This document shows positions 57,046 to 64,000 of a DNA stretch of 64,000 nucleotides, in pieces. A program made the position numbers and the translations under genes. Each line of letters begins with the position of its first letter. Position 1 is the first letter of the stretch. Below the pieces are notes generated by a model. It did not search any database. It was not told the origin of the DNA and was given only the letters and a program-made list of their open reading frames with translations. Source of the stretch: Intestinibacillus massiliensis (GTDB lineage: Bacteria > Bacillota > Clostridia > Oscillospirales > Butyricicoccaceae); contig NZ_LT707050.1 in NCBI RefSeq assembly GCF_900155735.1, positions 1 to 64,000 on the forward strand. The letters run 5' to 3'.

Positions 57046-58941
57046 TTAAACCTCTATAAACTGCGCCTTTTCCTCGCCGCAGTCCGGGCAGATCCACTCG
57101 TCCGGCAGCTTTTCAAACAGCGTGCCCGGGACGATTTCCCCCTCCGGGTCGCCCTCCGCGGGATCGTATTCATAGCCGCAGCCACTGCATACATAACGCG
57201 GGTAGCTGGGCTTCGGCGGCTTGGCACGCTTCATCTTCTTCATCGGCGGGGCGGGCTGCTTGGGCTCGCCGTTATCGAGCGCCTTGGTGAGCAGGGGCAG
57301 GATCTCCATCAGGTCGCCAACGATGCCGTAATCACAGTTCTTGAAAATCGGCGCGTTGGGGTTATTATTGATCGCGACGATCGTCGTCGCGTCGCGGATG
57401 CCCTTAAGATGCTGCCCTGCACCGGAAATGCCGCAGGCGATGTAAAGGTTCCCGTTAAATTTTTGCCCCGACATGCCCACGTACCGGTTCAGCGGGACAT
57501 ATTTAAGCGTTTCCGCCACAGGGCGGGACGAACCGACCGCCGCCCCTGCCTGGACGGCCAGCGCCTCGATCAGCTTCATGTTTTTCTTTTCGCCGATACC
57601 CTTGCCCGCGCTGACGACGCGTTCCGCCTGGGTAATCGGCGTGTCAAGCGGGATGCCGACGGTGAAGTCGTAGCCGTCCTTCTTGAGCGCCTCCACAAGC
57701 GCGTCCACGCGCTCCTGCGCCGAACCTTCCTTAAGGACCTGCTTTTTGCGCGCGCCGGTGATCGGGCCGGCCTTACGCGGCGCTGCGCTTTCCTTCGGCG
57801 GCTTGCCGATGATGTGCGCGGCAATTACGACGCGCTGGATTTCGTTCGTACCTTCATAGATTGTGCAAATTTTTGCATCGCGATACGCACGCTCGACTTC
57901 CATGCCCTTCAGGTAGCCGTTGCCGCCAAAGATCTGGAGCGCCTCATTGACAATTTCCAGGCAAATGTCCGACGTATACTGCTTTGCCATCGCCGCCTCC
58001 ATGGAATACGGCTCGTGGTGCTCCTTCAGTTCGGCGGCGCTGTATACCAGCATGCGCGCGGCGCGCAGCTTGGTCGCCATGTCCGCCAGCTTGAACGAAA
58101 TCACCTGCTGGAACGCAATCGGCTTGCCGAACTGTTCGCGTTCCTTGGCGTATTCCAGCGCGTGCTCATATGCTCCCTGCGCGATCCCGAGTGCCTGGGA
58201 AGCAATCCCGATCCGCCCGCCGTCGAGCGTCGCCATAGCGATTTTAAAGCCGTCGCCCTCCTTGCCGAGCAGGTTCTCCTTGGGCACTTTAACGTCGTTA
58301 AAGATCAGCTCTGCCGTCGCCGAAGAACGTATGCCCATTTTATCGTAATGGTCGCCGAACGTGAACCCGTCCCAGCCCTTTTCAACGATAAAGGCGCTGA
58401 TCCCGCGCGTGCCGATCCCCGGCGTCGTCACCGCGAATACCACGTATGTATCCGCAACGCCGCCGTTTGTAATAAAGATTTTGCCGCCGTTGAGCAGGTA
58501 GTGATCCCCTTTGTCCTCGGCTACCGTTTCGGTGCCGCCCGCGTCAGAGCCTGCGTTCGGCTCGGTCAGGCCAAACGCGCCGATCTTTTCCCCCTTTGCA
58601 AGCGGTACCAGGTATTTCTTTTTCTGCTCCTCCGTACCGAACGCGGCGATCGGGTAGCTGCCCAGAGACACATGCGCCGACAAGATAACGCCAGTACCGC
58701 CGTCCACGCGGGACAGCTCTTCCACGGCAATCGCATAACTCAGCACATCAAGCCCTGCGCCGCCATATTCCTTTGGATATGGGATCCCCATCATCCCCAT
58801 TGCGGCAAGCTTCTGTACAGCCTCCGCCGGGAACTGGTTCTCCTGATCCAGCAAAAACGCAATCGGCTTCACCTCGGTTTCCGCAAACTCGCGGATTTTC
58901 GCACGCAGCGCTTCATGGGCTTCCGTCGTCTGATAATACAT
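57046..58941 (-). CDS. Acyl-CoA dehydrogenase fused to EtfA domain and rubredoxin
   Basis: A 631-residue three-part fusion. Residues about 1-378: acyl-CoA dehydrogenase ([56 protein letters not shown]; the catalytic Glu is in YEGTNE). Residues about 440-560: the FAD-binding C-terminal domain of ETF alpha ([40 protein letters not shown]). Residues about 580-631: rubredoxin with CSGC and CPDC iron ligands. ETF beta and the ETF alpha N-terminal domain are absent. Electrons from acyl-CoA could pass through FAD to rubredoxin and on to the flavodiiron protein 29 bp downstream. Fusions of this order are known in Clostridia, but the substrate is undefined. A lipid/butyryl substrate is plausible. Confidence 0.93.
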   Translation of the reverse strand: MYYQTTEAHEALRAKIREFAETEVKPIAFLLDQENQFPAEAVQKLAAMGMMGIPYPKEYGGAGLDVLSYAIAVEELSRVDGGTGVILSAHVSLGSYPIAAFGTEEQKKKYLVPLAKGEKIGAFGLTEPNAGSDAGGTETVAEDKGDHYLLNGGKIFITNGGVADTYVVFAVTTPGIGTRGISAFIVEKGWDGFTFGDHYDKMGIRSSATAELIFNDVKVPKENLLGKEGDGFKIAMATLDGGRIGIASQALGIAQGAYEHALEYAKEREQFGKPIAFQQVISFKLADMATKLRAARMLVYSAAELKEHHEPYSMEAAMAKQYTSDICLEIVNEALQIFGGNGYLKGMEVERAYRDAKICTIYEGTNEIQRVVIAAHIIGKPPKESAAPRKAGPITGARKKQVLKEGSAQERVDALVEALKKDGYDFTVGIPLDTPITQAERVVSAGKGIGEKKNMKLIEALAVQAGAAVGSSRPVAETLKYVPLNRYVGMSGQKFNGNLYIACGISGAGQHLKGIRDATTIVAINNNPNAPIFKNCDYGIVGDLMEILPLLTKALDNGEPKQPAPPMKKMKRAKPPKPSYPRYVCSGCGYEYDPAEGDPEGEIVPGTLFEKLPDEWICPDCGEEKAQFIEV

Positions 58942-59266
58942 GAAATTGCCTCCTTTATCTATTTTGAGCTGTAAAATTTGTTGTCATACCGCCCCGCCAT
59001 TTAACCGAGGCGTGCCGGTGCAATCGCTATAAGAACCGTTCCTTTTATCGATATTTAAAGTATACTATTTTAGTATTGTTAAGTCAAACACCTTTCCCCA
59101 TCCGCAATGGAGAAAACCACGCCCCGATTTTGCGCACTATCCCTAAAAACGATCCATTTAAAAATTTATTCTGCCAGGCTACAGGCAATTCCATACCCAG
59201 GCAGCCGCATAAGGCCTGTATATTTTCCTTTCCCTCCCTGCATCTGCAAAATTTCTTAAAAAGATG
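58942..59266. other. Divergent intergenic region
   Basis: Carries the dehydrogenase promoter at 59059-59087 and, further right, the tRNA-Pro promoter. No gene is supported in it. Confidence 0.5.
59059..59087 (-). promoter_or_regulatory. Promoter of the dehydrogenase fusion with operator-like dyad
   Basis: Reading leftward, -35 TTGACT (59087-59082), a 17-bp spacer and -10 TATACT (59064-59059). The dyad ATACTA TTT TAGTAT overlaps spacer and -10, so a repressor could block it. Confidence 0.7.
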
Positions 59267-59295
59267 TTGACTTTTTACCTAAAATCCGATATACT
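59267..59295 (+). promoter_or_regulatory. Promoter of tRNA-Pro(CGG)
   Basis: -35 TTGACT (59267-59272), a 17-bp spacer and -10 TATACT (59290-59295). Confidence 0.75.
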
Positions 59296-59337
59296 AAAAA
59301 AGCTGCAAGTCAAGGCAGCCAGGAAAAATCCATATTC

Positions 59338-59414
59338 CGAGGTGTGGCTCAGCTTGGTAGAGCGCTTCGTTCGGGACGAAGAGGCCGCAGGTTCAAATCC
59401 TGTCACCTCGACCA
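59338..59414 (+). tRNA. tRNA-Pro (CGG)
   Basis: Complete 77-nt cloverleaf with encoded CCA. Anticodon loop TTCGGGA gives anticodon CGG. Second tRNA-Pro of the window, and again next to an island. Confidence 0.96.
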
Positions 59415-59415
59415 T

Positions 59416-59453
59416 GATCAAGGCCGTCGTATTTGACGGCCTTGATCTTTTTT
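59416..59453 (+). terminator. Terminator of tRNA-Pro(CGG)
   Basis: GATCAAGGCCGTC pairs exactly with GACGGCCTTGATC, then six T. Confidence 0.85.
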
Positions 59454-59499
59454 CTTTTCTTTTCATCCATTTACTCACTTATGCTGCCCCATCTGATAG

Positions 59500-59522
59500 G
59501 AAAGTCCTATAACGCCACTCGC
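59500..59522 (+). repeat. Left direct repeat of the ATPase-TOPRIM island
   Basis: Contains TCCTATAACGCCACTCGC and matches 61882-61904 at 19 of 23 positions. It resembles a degenerate tRNA 3' end, so it may be an attachment site. Confidence 0.6.
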
Positions 59523-59669
59523 GTTCAAGGTGCGGATAATAAAACTTCTTGATCCCACTCAACCTTCCCGATATATTATAAAACAATTCAATTTTCTGAC
59601 GATATGGCTCCACGCTCCCGCCTGCCGGCATTTAATTGCAGTACCCCCGTAATTTTATTACGGCATTTG

Positions 59670-59698
59670 TTGACTTGACTCTCCAATATGGGTATAAT
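59670..59698 (+). promoter_or_regulatory. Promoter of the ATPase-TOPRIM operon
   Basis: -35 TTGACT (59670-59675), a 17-bp spacer and -10 TATAAT (59693-59698), 24 bp before the ATPase start. Confidence 0.7.
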
Positions 59699-59721
59699 AC
59701 TAGTGAAAGCAGGTGAACACA

Positions 59722-60819
59722 ATGTTAAAGCTGTTCGAGGTCACGGGCTTTAAAAATTTTGAAAATACCATTCATTTGGACTTTTCCGACATCCGTGATT
59801 ACAAATTCAACAATTCCTGTATCGCCAATGGATTGCTCAGCAAGCTGATCATTTATGGTAAAAACTCTGCTGGCAAGTCCAATCTGGGCCTGGCCCTTTT
59901 TGATATTGTCTCACACCTGACGACAAACAATGTGACGCCGGGCTTGTATGACTATTATTTGAATGTCAACAACAAGACTGGTTACGCGGAGTTTCATTAT
60001 GTTTTCACGTTTGACAGCGGCGAGGTGGATTACCGATACCGTAAAAATGACAAGCAGACGCTTGTTTACGAATCCGTCGCCATTAACGGCAAGCGTCTCT
60101 TCACTTACGATTACGAGGACAAGCGCGGTGATTTAGCTGGCCTTGAGACATTGACCACGACGTTGAATCTCACCTTTCGCGGTACGGATTCTATTCTGAA
60201 ATACGCCATCGCCAATTCGGCCCTGTCGGAGAATCATCCGCTTTATCAGATGCAGCGGTTTGTATCCCATATGCTCTGGTTCCGCAGCTTGGATGAGAAT
60301 CGCTACATTGGCTATAAGTCAAACAGCAAAGATTATACCGATTTTATCTTTGAAGGCGATATGGTGAAAGAGCTGGAGTCTTTTCTGCACAAAGCTGGAA
60401 TTCAGGAAAATTTGATTGCGAAAAAAGATGTTGATGGAACAAAACGTTTATATTTTGATACAAAAACACCGTTGCCGTTTTTTAAGGTGGCATCCAGCGG
60501 CACGAAAGCCCTTTACACTTTTTTTTATTGGAGCAAGACTGCTGCAGACGTCTCCTTGATGTTTATTGATGAATTTGACGCTTTTTATCATTATGAACTG
60601 GCTGAAACGCTTGTTGAACTTTTAGAGCACCAGCCCGGTTTCCAGGCCGTGCTCACTTCCCATAATACAAACCTGCTCTCCAATCGCATCATGCGTCCGG
60701 ACTGTTACTTCATTCTGACCGGGGATGGACTCACGTCATTTGCCAATGCCACGGATCGGGAGCTCCGAGAAGGACACAATCTGGAGAAACTCTATATGAG
60801 CGGTGAATTCAATGGCTGA
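59722..60819 (+). CDS. ABC-type AAA ATPase of a defence-like pair (OLD/PARIS/AbiL-like)
   Basis: A 365-residue SMC/ABC-like ATPase of the AAA_15/21 group. FEVTGFKNFENTIHLDFS is the typical first strand, Walker A is IIYGKNSAGKSNLGLAL, signature ASSGTKALYTFFYW, Walker B LMFIDEFDAFYHYELAETL and H-loop VLTSHNTN. The middle (about 95-260) is the usual alpha-helical insertion. I start at ATG 59722 after AGGTG; a GTG 9 nt upstream is less likely. The stop overlaps the TOPRIM-like gene by 8 bp. ATPase plus separate TOPRIM effector is the layout of PARIS (AriA/AriB) and AbiL. Which of these it is, if any, needs a search. Confidence 0.82.
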   Translation: MLKLFEVTGFKNFENTIHLDFSDIRDYKFNNSCIANGLLSKLIIYGKNSAGKSNLGLALFDIVSHLTTNNVTPGLYDYYLNVNNKTGYAEFHYVFTFDSGEVDYRYRKNDKQTLVYESVAINGKRLFTYDYEDKRGDLAGLETLTTTLNLTFRGTDSILKYAIANSALSENHPLYQMQRFVSHMLWFRSLDENRYIGYKSNSKDYTDFIFEGDMVKELESFLHKAGIQENLIAKKDVDGTKRLYFDTKTPLPFFKVASSGTKALYTFFYWSKTAADVSLMFIDEFDAFYHYELAETLVELLEHQPGFQAVLTSHNTNLLSNRIMRPDCYFILTGDGLTSFANATDRELREGHNLEKLYMSGEFNG

Positions 60820-61540
60820 AGAGAAGCGGAAGATTTTTGTGTTGGTGGAGGGAGCAAAGACAGACGTTGCTTTGATGGAGCGATTGCTCTCTATTTATCA
60901 GATTGATTTCAAATATGAGATTGTCTCCTACTGTACGAATATCTACACGCTTTATAAGGAGATGTTCGAGGACAACGATCCTGATGATATGGATTTGCTC
61001 CAGCTGCTAAAATCACGTGAATCTGATTTGGTGAAAAAGAAGTTATTTGACGCATCCTACTCTGATATTTTTCTGATTTTTGATCTTGACCCGCATGATT
61101 CTGGGTTTACCCCAGAGAAGATCAGTCGCATGGCAATGTACTTTGTGGAATCTTCTGATGTGGGAAAGCTGTACATCAATTACCCAATGGTGGAGGCATT
61201 TTATCACATGACATCCATTCCGGATCCGAACTTTGACACTTACTATGCGACCCTGAATGAACTGCTTGCGGGAACATATAAGGCGCGTGTAAATCAGGAA
61301 AACCGAAATCACGATTATCGTAAATTTGCCGCAACAAAAGAAGAGTGCAATATTGTTATCGGGCAAAACATAAGCAAGGCGCGGTGGCTTGCCGGCAGTG
61401 ATTCAGGGGCCGGCTTGCTTCCCTCTCAGGCTGGAATACTCGCTGCCCAATTAAATTCCCTTCAAAACGACAGACGTATTGCCGTGCTCAGCACATGCGT
61501 ATTTTTTATTCCGGAGTATAATCCAAAATTAATACACTAA
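60812..61540 (+). CDS. TOPRIM-like effector partner of the ATPase
   Basis: A 242-residue protein. The N terminus KIFVLVEGAKTDVALMERLL has the TOPRIM Glu, DIFLIFDLDPHDSGF the DxD pair, and YINYPMVEAFYHM a following acidic site, the catalytic set of OLD-family nucleases. C-terminal region (about 150-242) has no recognised domain. The ATG at 60812 overlaps the ATPase stop (ATGGCTGA), so the two are translated together. In PARIS and OLD systems the ATPase holds the nuclease until a phage trigger releases it; by analogy this would be the toxic nuclease. The metal-site reading is by eye. Confidence 0.75.
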   Translation: MAEEKRKIFVLVEGAKTDVALMERLLSIYQIDFKYEIVSYCTNIYTLYKEMFEDNDPDDMDLLQLLKSRESDLVKKKLFDASYSDIFLIFDLDPHDSGFTPEKISRMAMYFVESSDVGKLYINYPMVEAFYHMTSIPDPNFDTYYATLNELLAGTYKARVNQENRNHDYRKFAATKEECNIVIGQNISKARWLAGSDSGAGLLPSQAGILAAQLNSLQNDRRIAVLSTCVFFIPEYNPKLIH

Positions 61541-61603
61541 TTTAGAATACATAAAGCAGCGGCTGGGCTCAAACTTATTGTTTGGGCTTAGCCTTTTTCG
61601 ATT

Positions 61604-61705
61604 TTAAAGGATTGCCTTTGGGGTGGAAATGCTGTTGTCCTCATCATGGGGGTTGTCGCTTTTGGAAATGCGGCAGTAAAGCGCGGTAATTTGAGTGTAT
61701 GTCAT
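61604..61705 (-). pseudogene. Serine recombinase, N-terminal remnant
   Basis: A leftward frame from ATG 61705 reads MTYTQITALYCRISKSDNPH and DEDNSISTPKAIL, then a stop. It matches the start of large serine recombinases of conjugative elements (ALYxRxS with the catalytic Ser, followed by SNSI). Only 33 codons remain, so it is inactive. It lies convergent to the ATPase-TOPRIM pair, inside the direct repeats, and marks the island as mobile in origin. Confidence 0.65.
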
Positions 61706-61881
61706 ATGATCTCATTCTTTCAAAGGTGCTCTCATTGTACAGGAAGAATGGGATGTATGCGTATCCAATATTGAAATCAACATGCCATTTGTGAATGAGC
61801 ACAATAACACCAAGTAGCTGTTTTGGTGTAAATACCGCTTGCTGAATACCCACAAACCATTGATATTACTTGGTTTCATGC

Positions 61882-61904
61882 GTAAATCCTATAAGACCAC
61901 TCGC
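61882..61904 (+). repeat. Right direct repeat of the ATPase-TOPRIM island
   Basis: Contains TCCTATAAGACCACTCGC and continues as ACCATAAAAA, like a tRNA 3' end with CCA. It is followed by a strong terminator hairpin, as a tRNA gene would be. Confidence 0.6.
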
Positions 61905-61916
61905 ACCATAAAAACA

Positions 61917-61951
61917 TAAAAAGGCCGCTGACTTCCGTCAGCGGCCTTTTT
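61917..61951 (+). terminator. Terminator after the right direct repeat
   Basis: AAAAAGGCCGCTGAC pairs with GTCAGCGGCCTTTTT. Confidence 0.8.
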
Positions 61952-61983
61952 ATGCCTGTATATAATCTTGCAATGATTTTAAG

Positions 61984-62012
61984 AGGGGCGCCGGCAAAAG
62001 CCGGCGCCCCTT
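61984..62012 (-). terminator. Terminator of the sulfur oxidoreductase
   Basis: AGGGGCGCCGGC pairs with GCCGGCGCCCCT; leftward it is followed by CTTAAAATC. Confidence 0.65.
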
Positions 62013-62043
62013 TGGCGTTCTCGATCGATATCTTGATCCAGCC

Positions 62044-64000
62044 TTAAATAAACAGGTTGGTGTCCGACTGTTCCGCTGCGCCGAGGAATGTAGCAACGCC
62101 GCCGACCTCCACGCCGTCGATCAATTCTTCCTGCCGAATGCCCATCACGTCCATCGACATTTGGCACGCGATTACGCGTACGCCGTTCTGGATGGCCTGC
62201 TGCATCAGTTCTTCGAGCGACTGTACGTTTTTCTTGCGCATGACGGAGCGGATCATTTTCGCGCCCATGCCGCCCATGTTCATCCGGGAGAGCCCCAGCT
62301 TACGGCTGCCGCGCGGCATCATCTTGCCAAACATCTTCTCAATTAAATTCTTTTCCGTGCGTACTTTTTCGCCGCGGCGCAGGATGTTGAGACCCCAGAA
62401 GGTAAAGAACAGCGTCACCTTCCGCCCCATTGCCGCCGCGCCGTTTGCAATAATAAACGTCGCGATCGCCTTATCCAGATCCCCGCTGAAAACGACCATA
62501 GTCTTATCGTTCCCGCCGCTGTTTTGCGGCACGGCGCAGCTATCGCCCTTCTGCATCATAACCGTATAGACGCCCTTGTCCCGCTGCTTACCCACTACCC
62601 GGTTGCCGGTGCGCTCGCACCAAGCCCCCGCATCCGATACAAAAGCCGGGTCGGTCGCACGCACGCACAAGCAGTCCCCTGTTTTCAGCTTTGCCATCGC
62701 TTCGGATACCTTCATGATCGGCCCCGGGCATTGCAGCCCGCAGGCGTCTACTTCAATGGCCACCTTTATTTCCTGACTTACAGCCGGTTTTGGCACGCCA
62801 ATGCAATCCGTTTTGGCACAAGGCTGTTCCCGCACGGGTTCTTCGTGTACCATGCGGTAAGTCTTATAGCCGCCGCTCAGATTATACGCCTCGTACCCGC
62901 GTTGGAGCAAAATACGCTGCGCAACATATCCCCGCTGACCCACGGAGCAGTAAACGTAGACCGGCTTCCCCTGCGGCACCTCAGCCAGCCTGCCGCGCAG
63001 TTCATCCAGCGGGATATGGACGGAGCCGGGCAGTTCCCCGGTCATCCGCTCTTCCGCCGTCCGGATGTCGAGCAGCGTCACAGCCTTGCGGTCAAGCGCG
63101 TCGACGTCCTCGGCATACACCACCGGCATGTCGCCGCGCAGGATATTGGCCGCGGTGAAACCCAGCATGTTGACCGGATCCTTTGCGGACGAGAACGGCG
63201 GCGCATAGCCCAGTTCCAGTTCTTCCAGGTCGTAAACCGTGCCGCCGAGCCGGATAGCCGCCGCCAGCACGTCGATGCGCTTATCGGCCCCTTCACTGCC
63301 GACCGCCTGCGCGCCCAGCAGCTTGCCGTCCGGCGCAAAGAGCAGCTTCATACTGAGCGGCGTGGCACCGGGATAGTACGAGGCATGGCTGGATGGGTGG
63401 ATATAAGTTTTATGGTATGGCAGGCCAAGCTGCTTGAGCTGCTTTTCATTCAGGCCAGTTGCCGCCGCAGCCAGGTCAAACACCTTGAGCACGGCGCTAC
63501 CCTGTACGCCCTTGAAGCGTACAGGGGTACCCCCCAGCATGTTTTCCGCGGCGATCCGCCCCTGTTTGCTGGCAGGGCCGGCCAGCGGGAGCAAAGTCTC
63601 CTGGCCGCTGACGATATGGCGCACGCTGACTGCGTCACCCACCGCGTAGATATCCGGGTCGCTGGTCGCCAGCGTATCGTCGACCTGGATGCTGCCGCCC
63701 AGCCCAAGCATCAGACCTGCATCCTTCGCAAGCTTGCTTTCCGGCGCGACGCCGATGCTCAGCAGCACCAGATCCGCAGGGAGCGCGCTGCCGTCCGACA
63801 GGCAGACGTGCAGTACGTCCCCGCGCCGTTCAAACCGCTCTACGCCAACGCCAAGCCGCAGATTCACGCCGTTTTCCGTCAGGTGCCCATGCAGGATTGC
63901 AGCCATTTCCGGATCAAGCGGCGCGACGACCTGCTTTAAAAACTCGACAACAGTGACCTCTATCCCACGTTCCCGCAGGTTTTCCGCCATCTCCACGCCG
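62044..64000 (-). CDS. FAD oxidoreductase with rhodanese, TusA and DsrE domains (5' end outside window)
   Basis: 650 residues are visible; the N-terminal FAD/first redox-Cys part lies beyond the right edge. Visible residues about 1-300: NADH-binding and dimer domains of a CoA-disulfide/polysulfide reductase-type flavoprotein (YAVGDAVSV, HPSSHASYYPGATPLSMKLL). About 310-395: rhodanese with active Cys in VYCSVGQRGYVAQ. About 425-500: TusA with VDACGLQCPGPIMKVSEAM. About 510-650: DsrE-like with a Cys in VIACQMSMDVMGI. Such proteins move persulfide sulfur from CoA or thiols between carriers. Separate enzymes in most bacteria are joined here in one chain. Confidence 0.9.
   Translation of the reverse strand, partial: GVEMAENLRERGIEVTVVEFLKQVVAPLDPEMAAILHGHLTENGVNLRLGVGVERFERRGDVLHVCLSDGSALPADLVLLSIGVAPESKLAKDAGLMLGLGGSIQVDDTLATSDPDIYAVGDAVSVRHIVSGQETLLPLAGPASKQGRIAAENMLGGTPVRFKGVQGSAVLKVFDLAAAATGLNEKQLKQLGLPYHKTYIHPSSHASYYPGATPLSMKLLFAPDGKLLGAQAVGSEGADKRIDVLAAAIRLGGTVYDLEELELGYAPPFSSAKDPVNMLGFTAANILRGDMPVVYAEDVDALDRKAVTLLDIRTAEERMTGELPGSVHIPLDELRGRLAEVPQGKPVYVYCSVGQRGYVAQRILLQRGYEAYNLSGGYKTYRMVHEEPVREQPCAKTDCIGVPKPAVSQEIKVAIEVDACGLQCPGPIMKVSEAMAKLKTGDCLCVRATDPAFVSDAGAWCERTGNRVVGKQRDKGVYTVMMQKGDSCAVPQNSGGNDKTMVVFSGDLDKAIATFIIANGAAAMGRKVTLFFTFWGLNILRRGEKVRTEKNLIEKMFGKMMPRGSRKLGLSRMNMGGMGAKMIRSVMRKKNVQSLEELMQQAIQNGVRVIACQMSMDVMGIRQEELIDGVEVGGVATFLGAAEQSDTNLFI

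Larger units (their letters stand above)
61541..62043. other. End of the island and terminators
   Basis: Contains the recombinase remnant, the right direct repeat, the hairpin at 61917-61951 and the oxidoreductase terminator. Another leftward frame at 61644-61853 overlaps the remnant but shows no recognisable domain. Confidence 0.5.

Noticed and set aside
57409-58974. 521-codon rightward frame opposite the dehydrogenase fusion
   Set aside because: Shadow; the opposite strand has clear dehydrogenase, ETF and rubredoxin motifs.
60812-61540. RloB-type partner for the ATPase
   Set aside because: RloB proteins carry an ILIVCEGEKTE-type start; here the motif is VLVEGAKTD with a DLDPHD site, closer to OLD/AriB TOPRIM proteins.
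61644-61853. 69-codon leftward frame at the right end of the island
   Set aside because: Overlaps the serine-recombinase start in another frame, which has a clear family match; the longer frame shows no domain.
62524-63939. 471-codon rightward frame opposite the sulfur oxidoreductase
   Set aside because: Shadow of a multi-domain gene with intact motifs.
1-64000. CRISPR array or cas genes
   Set aside because: No regularly spaced direct repeats with unique spacers and no cas-like protein seen.

Overview
The window looks like the chromosome of an anaerobic Gram-positive bacterium of the Clostridia (Bacillota), probably a gut-type lineage such as Christensenellales or Oscillospirales; the lineage is inferred from gene content only. 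Reasons: SLH-domain surface protein, lipobox lipoproteins, several OmpR-type two-component systems, a rubredoxin/flavodiiron oxygen-detoxification pair, AGGAGG-type ribosome binding sites with frequent TTG and GTG starts, TTGACA-17-TATAAT promoters, and GC-rich core genes broken by AT-rich islands.

Layout. 1-410: three tandem leftward promoters (probably for an rRNA operon outside the window), then metA. 1331-9220: an accessory stretch with a LysE-type exporter and divergent XRE-cupin regulator, decayed gene fragments, a small repeat-containing secreted protein, a lipoprotein/response regulator/histidine kinase operon, a dead IS200-type transposase and a MerR regulator. 9256-13184: a MerR-controlled redox operon (iron alcohol dehydrogenase, flavodoxin, RibD-like reductase, CMD-cupin protein), then the remains of a LysR gene and an SDR gene joined by a deletion. 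13493-20189: a large SF1 helicase, a tRNA-Cys/Gly/Phe cluster, a split lysine exporter, a PAP2 phosphatase, a flippase and tRNA-Pro(GGG), followed by a small AT-rich insertion. 21503-26519: two-component system plus ABC transporter. 26701-31305: ogt, a candidate invertible promoter beside a tyrosine recombinase, small unknown genes, and a TipAS-type MerR regulator. 31488-46420: PTS-EIIC/EAL fusion, ECF sigma with membrane partner, TetR/acyltransferase, VanY and a VanRS-like system, GNAT, and a solute-binding protein coupled to a hybrid histidine kinase. 46588-52420: lipoprotein, SLH protein, small genes, ZIP transporter. 52671-58941: acyl-CoA ligase, FabF, flavodiiron protein, and an acyl-CoA dehydrogenase/EtfA/rubredoxin fusion. 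59338-61904: tRNA-Pro(CGG) followed by a roughly 2.4 kb island bounded by direct repeats, carrying an ABC-type ATPase plus a TOPRIM-like protein (OLD class/PARIS/AbiL-like architecture) and a serine-recombinase remnant. 62044-64000: a sulfur-handling FAD oxidoreductase with rhodanese, TusA and DsrE domains, cut by the window edge.

The two most notable systems are the ATPase-TOPRIM island, a likely anti-phage module, and a 237-bp segment bounded by 21-bp inverted repeats that carries an outward promoter and abuts a tyrosine recombinase, which looks like a phase-variation switch for an 85-residue protein of unknown function. The flavodiiron protein with the dehydrogenase-ETF-rubredoxin fusion suggests direct electron flow from acyl-CoA to oxygen reduction.
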